This document shows, piece by piece, positions 55,062 to 64,000 of a stretch of 64,000 nt of DNA (position 1 is its first letter; the number at the start of each line of letters is the position of its first letter). Both the position numbers and the translations under genes were made by a program. A model generated the notes under the pieces. The model was not told the DNA's origin. It saw only the letters and a list, made by a program, of their open reading frames with translations, and searched no databases. This stretch comes from Euclidia mi. Its lineage: Eukaryota; Arthropoda; Insecta; Lepidoptera; Erebidae. The stretch covers positions 53,482,047 to 53,546,046 of the forward strand of contig OX123197.2 in assembly GCA_944739405.2 (NCBI GenBank). Direction: 5' to 3'.

Positions 55062-55681
55062 TGTTCTGAGTCTGACTAGAAGGCTGGGAAGGGTTGTTTG
55101 CAGAAGGTAGTGGAAGCGATTAATTCATCCAGTCTGGTCTAGCCAAGGCAAGGGTCTAACATAATATATATACTGTGATTGCACAGTGATTATATTTCAA
55201 CTAATAGATACATGTGCAAACTTACCTGAGATCTTCTCTGATGATGATCTGGAGTAGACCTATAAGATTACACTCATAATTTTGGCCAAAATGACAAGCA
55301 AATCGTTATAGCTACCAGTCCAGTTCGGCGTCTGGTTTTCTTCAACGAAGTCATCGGGCACCAAACACGTGGACGGATTTGCACAACTTTTACAATGTTC
55401 AATATGTTACAAATTCTATCACAAATAAACCGATGCCGGCAGATCAATTAGCAGCAATTTACAAGGGTTTTAAATTTACTTCAATTACAAAACCACGCGA
55501 GAAACAAAACAGCGCGAGCGCAAGACCATTTTTCATACCCGCATCAGACAAAGACAAAGAGTGAATGATTTGACAGTTCATAGTGTGACCATAGTCAGAA
55601 ATTTTCAATAGACAAAGTAACACGCAACTAAACTGATATAATCGATTTAACTTATTGTAAACAATATTGCTATTTCAAACA
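55062..55681 (-). repeat. Bel/Pao 3' LTR (620 bp)
   Basis: This matches 61928-62542 throughout with a few percent divergence and small indels, for example an AT-rich indel near 55165. Its minus-strand start is TGTTTGAAATAGC. A G-rich tract (rc of CCACCCGCCCCGG, 55683-55695) precedes it as the likely polypurine tract. Confidence 0.85.
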
Positions 55682-55833
55682 TCCACCCGCCCCGGACCAA
55701 CTAAAGTTAAAACAAAACGCTTTATCCAAGCAGTAACACCTAACAACTTGTCGAAGGAGCTGTAGCGATTTAACAAAAAATCGGGGTTGAAGGCGCATTC
55801 CACCTTCTCAAGAGCGAGTGTTCGTAGACACGG

Positions 55834-57814
55834 CTAGTTGGAAGTATTCAAAACTGGCGTTCGAGGCCAATCAATTTCTGGTCGACTCAACCATTCCGGA
55901 CCCCACCACAGCGAATGGCCTATCAAACTAAGCGTCAAGCATCTGCGCGAGGCACAATCAGCGGGGTTGAGCTTACCTGGCACGTGTCTCCAAACAAGCT
56001 TGACATCAGATTTTTGTATTTGAGAAACGCGATTAGCGACAAATTCTTCCAAAGTATGGATAGACGCCTTCAAAAAACAAAGAACAATTTGGCTGTCTGT
56101 CCAGGCGTAGGTCCCATTAATACAAATTGTTTTACCCAAAGTGTTAGACACGTGGTTCAATAAGCGTACAAGTAGGGCTGCTCCCGAGAGCTCCATATTT
56201 CGGTATGGTCAGAGATGTCCGAAGGGGTGCAACCTTGCTCTTCGCCATCATCAGGGAAACCTGACCTGAGGCACTGACTGTGCGCAAGTACACCACGGCC
56301 GCGTGACCACATTCCGAGGCATCACAAAACCCGTGAAGGGTTGCCTTGTACTTCCCGGGAGAAAGGATGGGACAAAGCAAGGAGATCTAATTGCCGGCAG
56401 AAAGTGAGGATACAAAATAGGTCCATTCCTCAACAAGAGTACCGCGGAGAGGTTCGTCCCAAGTCAATCCTGCTGTCCAAAGCTTCGGCAAGAAGAATTT
56501 TTCCCAAAATATAACTGGACAAATCCAACCGTTTGGATCAAAGGTTCTGGCGACAGTAGACAACACGAGACGTTTAGTCCAAGAACAAGGCAATTTCAAG
56601 TCTACGTTATACGTAAAGATGTCATGGACTGGTCTGTACTGAACGCCGAGAACCGCCATCATGGCGGGGTTGTCAACAATCTCAAATAAATGTGGATCTT
56701 ACTGATGATCCTCGGGTAAGCCCTCCAAAAGCGCTGGTGAGTTGGAAATCCATTTGCTCAACTCATAACTAGCGGAGGCCAAAATACCTATCAATTCGTC
56801 CCGCAGGAGGATCGCCTCGTCCACTGTGGAGGCGCCAGAACAAATGTCATCGACGTAAATAACATCCTTCAAGATGGCGGAGGCTCGTGGGAAACGTAAG
56901 CCTTCGCGGTCTGCGAGCTCCCAAAGAGAACGTATTACCAAGTGAGGGCTCGACCTTAACCCGTACGTATTGGTATTGAGCTCGTAGACGACCATAGGAT
57001 CGTGAGGATTCTCTCTCCAAAGGATCAGTTGGAAGCGACGGTCATCAGGGTGGATAATCGTCTGCCTGAACATAGTTTTTATATCGGCCACAAAGACAAC
57101 CTGATGTCGTCGGAAGCTGGTGATGACGTCACAAAGGTCCTTGACCAACTTGGGACCAGAATGCAAGCATTGGTTCAAGGATACGCCTGTTGAAGTCTGC
57201 GCAGAACCATCAAACACTGTGCGCAGCTTGCCAGTTGATGGCTTCAATACCGCATGATGCGGGAGAAAGTAGTGCTCCACCGAACGCCAATCCAAATTTG
57301 ACACCGACATGTGTCCCAATTGTTCATATTCTCTCATTAACTCAATATACTTCTGTCTGAGCTTCGGATCATGACCCATGCGACGCTCCATAGCCAACAA
57401 TCTCTTTTCGGCTAAAGGTCGTAACTCACCAAGCGGAGGCCGAATAGACAGAAAAGGTAGCTTCGTAATGATCCGACCAGAACGGAGTCGACCAGTGTTG
57501 TTCTGGAAGAACAACTCGCACTCTTCATGTTCTGGATTCAAACGGGCAGCTTAAGGGGGCTCCTCTACCTCCCAAAACCTCTGAACCACATCAGAGAGAG
57601 CGGAGCCTACAGCCAACAAATTATCAAGTTCGAGTGGAGGGGGCTCCCTAGGTACAGGTCCCATCAAAGCAAATCCAAATATGGTTGGGATGGCAGTCAA
57701 ACCATTTGGCACCAAGACCCGTTTCCCACCAAACAAAATTCCACCGAGGACATCAGAGCCAATCAACAAATCGATTTGTCCCGGTGTGTCATATTTAGGA
57801 TCTACCAATTCCAA
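55834..57814 (-). pseudogene. pol: Bel/Pao pol: end of protease, RT and RNase H
   Basis: The protease end (IDLLIGSDVLGGILFGG) is followed by a TAA at 57549, then RT from 57541. RT has AVLKPSTGKLRTVFDGSA, VVFVADIKTMFRQTIIHPDD, NTYGLRSSPHLVIRSL and the YVDD box (DVIYVDDICSG). Stops at 56699 and 56387 interrupt the same frame, with FDPNGWICPVIFWEKFF between them. After a frameshift near 56190, RNase H (AWTDSQIVLCFLKA, WRHVPGKLNPADCASR) ends at 55834. Confidence 0.85.
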
Positions 57815-57829
57815 TCCCGATAAAGATAA

Positions 57830-59155
57830 AGGTAAAGATTATTTATTTGTCTCAACATGTGTACATTTTGGTGTTAAAATACATATTATACATACAGTCT
57901 CAACATGTTCTGTCCATTCCAAGACATGCAAATATTGAATTAGGAATAAGAAAGTAAGGCTTCTCAAGCTAATTAGAAAATATTCATACATACATACATA
58001 TACTCACGCCTTTTTCCCGTCGGGGTAGGCAGAGACAACAGAACGCCACTTGCTCCTATCCTTACAAACCTCACGCGCTTCCTCTACACTCATTACTATT
58101 CTCATACATGCTCGCCGGTTGCGGGTACTTCGGACCTTTCCGTTTCTTAGGATGTCTCCAATTTGGTCGAAGAATGTCCGCCGAGGTCTGCCGCGACCGA
58201 CTTGCCCACAAACATTTGCCTTATATATCTGATTCGTCATTCTTTCTTCACTCATTCGCCCCACGTGTCCAAACCACCTAAGCATTCCTTTCTCAATCCT
58301 TGTCACCACATCTTCTTTCAGTCCACTGCTCTTTCGTATAGTTGCATTCGGAATTCTATCAATCAGTCTTACCCCACACATACTACGCAGTGATCGCATC
58401 TCAACTGCGTTAATTCTACTTTCATGCTTTTTCTGCCAAACCCAGCTCTCACTTCCATACATCAACGTGGGGACAAGCACTCCATTGTGAACCGCCAATC
58501 GTGCCTCTTTTGGCACCGTCTGACCGTTCATAAACGCCCACAGTGCTCCATTTACACGATTACCCGCATTCACTCTCCTTTCAATGTCTCCCTCACATCT
58601 TCCGTCCCTAGTAAATACGCTACCCAAATATACAAATTCCTTTACTTGCTCTACAATTTCACCTCCAATCGTAATATTACACTCAGTCACACTTTCATAT
58701 TTTTATTGACATAATTATGTAAATTACAAATATATAACAAAATTATTATTATTAATATCATGTCACTGTCAATATAGCATACAAAAATAAAAAAAAATGT
58801 CAGTTATAGTAATAATAATAATTAATATCATGTCAATGTCAATAAAGCCTACAAAATATCAAAGAAAAAAAAATAATAATGTCAGTTATAGTAATAATAA
58901 TTATGTCCAAATTTACACAATGTTAAAAGTTAATATACAAGTCACAATTAGTAGGCAGTACGCTCATTACATAATACTGTTATCATTAAGAAATTCATCA
59001 ATAGCATAATAACATTTGGCAGTCAGGACTGTCTTTATAAATCGTTTAAATTGTGTTATATTGAGGGTCTTGCATGAATTAGGTAATCTGTTATAGATTT
59101 TTGGAGCCAGACAGAAAATACTTTTGCTTAAGAGTGTTGTATTTGCAGTGTGCAT
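57830..59155 (-). mobile_element. 3' fragment of a CR1/Jockey-type LINE, inserted in the Bel/Pao protease
   Basis: The coding part at 59155-58967 ends a LINE ORF2 (FCLAPKIYNRLPNSCKTL, then KCYYAIDEFLND). The long 3' UTR is split by RTE copy 2 into 58966-58699 and about 57985-57830. A unit of about 75 bp with the landmark ATATCATGTCA is duplicated in tandem at 58755-58895. Bel protease sequence resumes on both sides (ADDVAVMAIN above, LELVDPKYD below). Confidence 0.7.
58004..58698 (-). mobile_element. RTE-type LINE, copy 2
   Basis: This is a 5'-truncated copy of the same RTE family as 1349-2587, closely matching it from TECNITIGGEIVEQV to the C-terminus. It has the same short 3' end and a (ATGT)n tail at about 57985-58007. 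The frame 58690-58004 (228 codons) is open. It covers only the C-terminal tail region and no RT active site. It sits inside the 3' UTR of a LINE fragment. Confidence 0.85.
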
Positions 59156-59562
59156 ACATAATTTATGGCCATCACGGCGACGTCATCGGCCGATGTCAAA
59201 TTCACCACAGCAACAGGAAGCTGTTTCTGTGGATGCTGCATACCCAAAATATTCTTCAGCACAATAGCCGAGGTTTTAATCCTCGGGTGTGAAGATTCAA
59301 CAGAGGCAAACAAAACCTTAACTTGCCCTTCAATATTAGATGCTACGTCACCTATTCCCCGTATACAATTGGGAAAAGAGCCCATATTTAATTTAACCTG
59401 TTCTACCAAATAAGTGGAAACAATGAAACCTTGTGAACTTGTGTCCAATATAGCACGGACAACAACAGAGGTCTCCGTGGGTCCCCAGACCCTAACAGCA
59501 ACCGTTGGTAGGATAACGGTCGCAATGGGGGTGGTTGGCGTTATAGGGCAGGAGTCAATGAC
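59128..59562 (-). pseudogene. pol: Bel/Pao protease, first part
   Basis: After the TAG that closes gag at 59563 the same frame continues with ITPTTPIATVILPT and the protease active-site block RAILDTSSQGFIV, corresponding to the D-T/S-G/S-Q motif of A17 peptidases. The reading stops at MAIN, where the LINE fragment is inserted, and resumes at 57814. Confidence 0.75.
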
Positions 59563-61194
59563 CTATTGTTGCCTGGGCGGCGACCGTTGGCCAGGACCAG
59601 GCAAATCAAAATGAGGGTGCGGCTTGAAGTCCTCAAAAGCGTGATCACTCGATCCGCGCGCCATCTGTGGGGGGTCATAATGACGCACCCGCCCAAAACG
59701 AGGTGAGCGCGAGTTAAGGCGGGGACGCTCCGCCAAAGGAGGGGAATACTTGGGGCAGCAGTCATAGTGCTGGTGACGCCGAGCAGCCGCATATTCCGAT
59801 GCGCGAGAGAGAGGAGGCGTGCGCACGCTACGGTTCTCCAAACGGGGTGAGTGGCGATCAATTGAGCGAAACGATTCTCGGCTGCGCGCCGGTGAGCCTC
59901 GGCTGCCACCTTCAAAACACCCGCCCGTGCGTGGCGTCGGCTGATCGGAAAAGCGGCCTACGTCTCTGGCATTCATGCAGAGAATGTCCAAATGCTGTCC
60001 TTCACAGTGAGGACAGGGGCGAGAGTTTGGGCAGTCTCGCTGGTAGTGGGACCCCAAACAAGAGAAGCAAAGGCAGCGGGCATTCGCGATGCGTCTACGA
60101 GAAGCGACATGAAGGTCCAAGAATTCCCTACAATTGGCCGTTCAGTGCCCCGTGACCTTGCAGTAAGAGCACTCCGCTGGGCTCTGCGTGACTGCAAAGC
60201 GAGGAGGGCGCCGATTAAGATTGGCTCGGGTGTGAACGCGAGCCTGCTCCTTGATCTTGGGCGGCTGCGACTTAGCCGGCGTGTCACCACCGGAGTTATC
60301 CAAGACCCGGCACTCATCCTCGAGAAACCTCTCCAAGTCTGCAAAGGGGGGCAGATGCGTCGCGCTATCCCCACCAAAGCTCTGTTCAAATCGCGACCTC
60401 AGGTCGGCAGGCAGCTTTTTGAGCACAATGTGCACCAATAGGTAGGACCAGTGGTCCATGGGTATATCCAAGCACTTAAGGGCGTTGATTGCCACCAAGA
60501 GCGGGTTCAAAAGTTGGGTGCGCAACCCAAAGACTTGGGTGAGCGTGGGCAAGTTTAAAATCTGCTCGATGTGGGTGTCTGCGAGGCCACGCTTGTTGTG
60601 GTACCTACGGGTAATTAAGTCCCGAGCCGTCTGGTACGCCTCGTCAGACACGGGCAGATGCTGGATGAGGCCTTTGGCCTCCGCATCCAAAACCGACATC
60701 AAATAGGCCATTTTTTGTGCCGGCCGAAGGTCAGCCCTGTCATCGACCAGGCTGTCAAATAAGTTAACGAAGCCCAGGTAGCTTCCTAGGCAGCCATCAA
60801 AATGCGGGAGGTCTAAAGTGGGAAGCCTACTCACCAGTCCCAGTGCTGTCCTAGGAAGCTCCTGCTTCAAGACGGGTTGCCCGGCCCTCTCGGCAATTAA
60901 CTGTCTTGCGCAGTTGGAGACACCATCATAGAGGTCTAAAATCTGGGCATATTTCTCGCTGACTCTATTTCGCTGGTCAGCGGTGAAGTCATTAACTGAC
61001 ACTTCGAGACAGCAAGCGCTGAAAGTACGAAATTGCTGTTCCACACTAGCCAGGCGATCATCGATCCGCTCATATCTTTGTAGTAAGGCCTGCTGGATAT
61101 CAGGCCGGTTCACCAAGGCACTGGCTGAGGCAAACCAGCGCAAATCTGATGCAATGGCACCAGCAGCCGCACGCAAGTCCGTGATAGCTGACAT
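59563..61194 (-). pseudogene. gag: Bel/Pao Gag with a stop inside the zinc knuckle
   Basis: The ATG at 61194 opens MSAITDLRAAAGAIASD. The DUF1759-like region follows (LPTLDLPHFDGCLGSYLGF, ITRRYHNKRGLADTHIEQIL). The first knuckle reads CSYCKVTGH, then a TGA at 60142-60144, then TANC in the same frame. The frame continues with further Cys/His boxes (CFSCLGSHYQRDC, CPHCEGQHLDILC), an Arg/Ser-rich tail, and a TAG at 59563. The earlier in-frame codon at 61242 lacks conserved context, so I prefer 61194. Confidence 0.8.
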
Positions 61195-61927
61195 AATTAA
61201 GTTTACAAAAGAGCTCGGACAAGCGTTAAATAATGCTATCAATTAAAACTTAATATTTGTTAATTCTTTGAAACCAACAAAGTATTAGTCTGTTTACTGC
61301 TGGTGCAAGCAAGTGGCAGGTATTTACTGCCCAACGAAATTAATATTTTCAATTATATTGACACAAAACAAAGTTATTAAAAGTTATAACTTACAGCAAA
61401 TTTAAAGTTGAACTTTAAATTCATTAATTAATTATTTGCAAGAGACAGGCTAACTGGGTAATATTTTATGATATACAATAGTAGAGTATGTGTTACCTAA
61501 CAATATTATCGATATATATGAACAAACAAAGGTTTATCAATGTGACCGCCCAAGATGCAAGGTCAAGTTTGATTGTTATAATGTTTCAAACTCAATATAT
61601 GCAATTAACTAAATCAATTAACACAAACATCTGTTATGTATCCAATCAAACTGACTTATTAATGCTAACAACAACAAATTTAAGTTAGATATCAACAATT
61701 CAAGTCAAACAATTACTGATTTGAGGTTATGTATGACATGTGTTTCAAATTAAGTAGGTCAAATAATACAAATAAATACCATGTATTAAAGGCAATACTG
61801 ACCTGACAAATACTACAATACTGTCTACAATGTGATAAGATACAAGATTACAATATTAATCTGAGGTTAGTACTCTCAACAGCAACAGCGGCTTGATACT
61901 CAACCAAGCTCTGCTTACCAAAAATTA
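61195..61927 (-). other. Bel/Pao leader and primer-binding region
   Basis: This is AT-rich untranslated sequence between the 5' LTR and gag. Just inside the LTR the minus strand reads TTTTTGGTAAGCAGAGCTTG, which contains a possible TGG-initial primer site that I could not assign to a tRNA. Confidence 0.5.
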
Positions 61928-62542
61928 TGTTCAGAGTCTGGCTAGAAGGCTGGGAAGGGTTGTTTGCAGAAGGCAGTGGAAGCCATTAATTCATCCAGTC
62001 TGGTCTAGCCACGGCAAGGGTCTAACATTTATACTGTGATTGCACAGTGATTATATTTCAACTAATAGGTACATGTGCAAACTTACCTGAGATCTTCTCT
62101 GATGATGTTCTGGAGTAGACCTATAAGATTACACTCATAATTTTGGCCAAAATGACAAGCAAATCGTTATAGCTACCAGTCCAGTTCGGCGTCTGGTTTT
62201 CTTCAACGAAGTCCTCGGGCACCAAACACGTGGACGGATTTGCACAACTTTTACAATGTTCAATATATTACAAATTCTATCACAAATAAACCGATGCCGG
62301 CAGATCAATTAGCGGCAATTCACAAGGGTTTTAAATTTACTTCAATTACAAAACCACGCGAGAAACAAAACGGCGCAAGCGCAAGACCATTTTCCATACC
62401 CGGATCCGACAAAGACAAAGAGTGAATGATTTGACAGTTCATGGTGTGACCATAGTCAGAAATTTTCAATAGACAAAATAACACGCAACTAAACTGATAT
62501 ACTCGATTTAAGTTATTGAAAACAATATTTCTATTTCAAACA
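61928..62542 (-). repeat. Bel/Pao 5' LTR (615 bp)
   Basis: This is the partner of 55062-55681. Both LTRs contain the same 61-codon frame (55379 and 62240), but this reflects LTR identity and is not evidence for a gene. Confidence 0.85.
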
Positions 62543-62824
62543 AAAGACTTCATACAAAATATTTTGTATATTGAAAATAGGGTTAGATTTTGACGGTGAC
62601 ATCCGTCCTTTTTTCGTGTGGTGACGGATCAATAAAAAGTATCACTTTCCAATTTCATTCCGTTAGTGTTGTAAGAGGCGCCTAAAGCAAATACACAAAG
62701 CGAATAGTACCTTCGCTAAGAGACAGAAACCTCGACAACAAAACCCAAGACCAACATATCTGGCTAAGATAGTATAATTAAATAAGTAGGACAAAGCCTC
62801 CCTTCCTGTTGACAATGCTATTGT

Positions 62825-62960
62825 GATGGTTTGGAGTGGCCTACGAGGTAAAGCCGCCTCGACGCTCAACACTGCTCCGAGAGTTGTGAGTTCGATCCCC
62901 ACACGAGATAACAGTTTGTGTGAGCCTCAACTCAACTTTTCGAGTTTGATATTTGTAGAG
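62825..62960 (+). mobile_element. tRNA-derived SINE fragment
   Basis: GTGGCCTACGAGGTAAAGCC resembles an A box and GAGTTCGATCCCC, about 45 bp later, a B box. The following CACACGAGATAACAGTTTGTG is typical of the tRNA-unrelated part of lepidopteran SINEs, from memory. The acceptor stem does not close, so it is not a functional tRNA gene. Confidence 0.5.
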
Positions 62961-63055
62961 GAAGTGTGCAGAAAGACTGTGGAGAAGTCCGAAGAAAGTC
63001 TGATATTATAAAAAAAGTATTCTCACTACTTTAATGATTATTAAGTACTATTTAA

Positions 63056-63454
63056 CACATACATACATAGTCTCACGCCTATAACCCCGAAGAGGTAGGC
63101 AGAGGTGTATTTCTACACCCACTTTTCGCCAGTTATACTTTAGTCCCACGTAATAAGGGGCGAGCCTATTGCCGTACCGGGCACATTTCCAGACTCCGTG
63201 CTGCTACTGAGAATTTCGTGACAGAAAAACCCAATAACACTGCCCGACCCAGGAATCGAACCCGGGACCTCCCGATCCCACGCGCACATTTATGCCGCGA
63301 GATCAACGAGGCAGTCGTATAGGGTTTGATGTCGAGTTTTCCGTCTCTACGCAAAGATGGTATTTGCAACGTGTTATCCCTTAGTCGCCTCTTACGACAC
63401 CCACGGGAAGATAGGGGTGGTGACACTTGTATTCTATGCCGTCAACCACGCGGC
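63056..63454 (-). mobile_element. tRNA-headed SINE with RTE-like tail, copy 2
   Basis: This 399-bp copy is collinear with the SINE at 26939-27343. It has the same head (GCCGCGTGGTTGACGGCATA on the minus strand), the same A-box and B-box blocks, and the same 3' end CCTCTGCCTACC...GGCGTGAGAC followed by (ATGT)n. It is uninterrupted. A target duplication was not clear. Confidence 0.8.
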
Positions 63455-64000
63455 TATTTTATCTATTTTATCAGTAGTACATAATTACCTATATAAAAAG
63501 AAAGAGTAAATATATGTTTTTTATAAAATTTTAAATACATGCACAAAAATCTTTTATTCATAATGACTATGTCCATACCAAACTATTCTCGTAAACAGCA
63601 AGTGCAGGCAAACTTGCCCACTTGACTCCCCAACTACTTGCGTACGCAAGGATTAGTGCAGGAGATAAGTACGAAATGTTCAGACGGAGTACTTAGGCGA
63701 GGTACGTGCGAGTTTGGAGGGTTTTGGTGGCGACGGTTATTATGGGTGATTTACTTGCAATTGGAATACGATTGTAATATAATGTATGAGTCAAATAAAG
63801 ATTTGCGAGTGTTATTTATTTATTCATTTATTTAGCAATACAAACTTACAGTGGTGTCACCAAATCGTTATAATACCTTTAATAACATTTAGGTCAACGA
63901 CACAAGGTCATCAAGGAAAAAACGGAGTCTCGTACTTTTTAGTTAAAAAAATATGACCCAAAACTGTTGATAAGATCGCTGACGTCACTCAGAAAGCTGC
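63455..64000. other. No recognisable feature
   Basis: This is AT-rich sequence with a (TTAT)n stretch near 63808-63835. No open frame with motifs and no terminal repeat is seen. Confidence 0.4.

Larger units (their letters stand above)
55062..62542 (-). mobile_element. Bel/Pao LTR retrotransposon, integrase-deleted
   Basis: LTRs of 620 and 615 bp flank a minus-strand gag-pol with the Bel/Pao order: gag with a DUF1759-like capsid region, knuckles, A17-type protease, then RT with YVDD and RNase H. The integrase should follow RNase H. Only about 150 bp separate the end of RNase H (55834) from the 3' LTR, so it is missing. The coding region has at least five in-frame stops and one frameshift. 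A LINE fragment carrying an RTE copy interrupts the protease. No convincing target duplication was found. Confidence 0.85.

Noticed and set aside
55379..55564. 61-codon frame, repeated at 62240-62425
   Set aside because: Both copies are inside the Bel/Pao LTRs, so conservation follows from LTR identity. It has no recognisable motif.
57985..58010. CRISPR-like or satellite array from repeated ATAC units
   Set aside because: These are short tetranucleotide tails of RTE and SINE copies, without spacers or an extended array.

Overview
This window is insect DNA, most likely lepidopteran, and almost everything recognisable in it is transposable element. No host gene, rRNA, tRNA gene, CRISPR or bacterial-type operon was found. 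The lepidopteran assignment is inference. It rests on a mag-like LTR element with LTRs of only about 95 bp, Dong-like LINEs sitting in TAA repeats, RTE LINEs and tRNA-headed SINEs that both end in (ATGT)n, and several short repeats that I recall as common in moths and butterflies. The density and depth of nesting suggest heterochromatin, such as a W chromosome or a piRNA locus.

Left part (1-21777). The window opens with the 5' end of a Ty3/gypsy gag. A 5'-truncated RTE LINE with an 11-bp target duplication follows at 1349-2587. A stretch from 2600 to 6650 holds only repeat fragments and a GC-rich foldback at 6093-6274. A large RNase H-bearing LINE (E1, I/LOA type, minus) covers about 6.65-14.83 kb and is interrupted by a 3.2-kb LINE with a restriction-like endonuclease (F, 8478-11664). 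A second, truncated copy (E2) lies in inverted orientation at 16027-19095. It ends at a breakpoint against a CR1/Jockey-type LINE (D, 19096-21777).

Central part (21778-52949). One minus-strand gypsy element (B) can be followed as scattered pieces: 5' LTR 52534-52949, gag 52505-52374 and 46084-44872, protease 44851-44050, and RT 27727-27351 and 22397-21778. It was invaded by a 412/mdg1-like element (C, 46085-52373), by a full-length CR1-type LINE (A, minus), and by a SINE that later received a mag-like LTR element (J, 22404-26938). LINE A was itself split by a related LINE (Y). Dong3 and then Dong2 appear to have landed in the (ATT)n tract left by Y. Dong1, with an intact ORF of 1193 codons, sits in the TAA tail of A.

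Right part (52950-64000). Repeat fragments and degenerate SINEs are followed by a Bel/Pao element (LTRs 55062-55681 and 61928-62542). It has lost its integrase and carries a LINE fragment that is itself interrupted by a second RTE copy. Another copy of the RTE-tailed SINE lies at 63056-63454.

All five LTR elements and most LINEs are on the minus strand. Only Dong1 (1193 codons), the truncated but open LINE Y, the truncated RTE1 and a small membrane-protein ORF in C are uninterrupted. Everything else carries stops, frameshifts or deletions.
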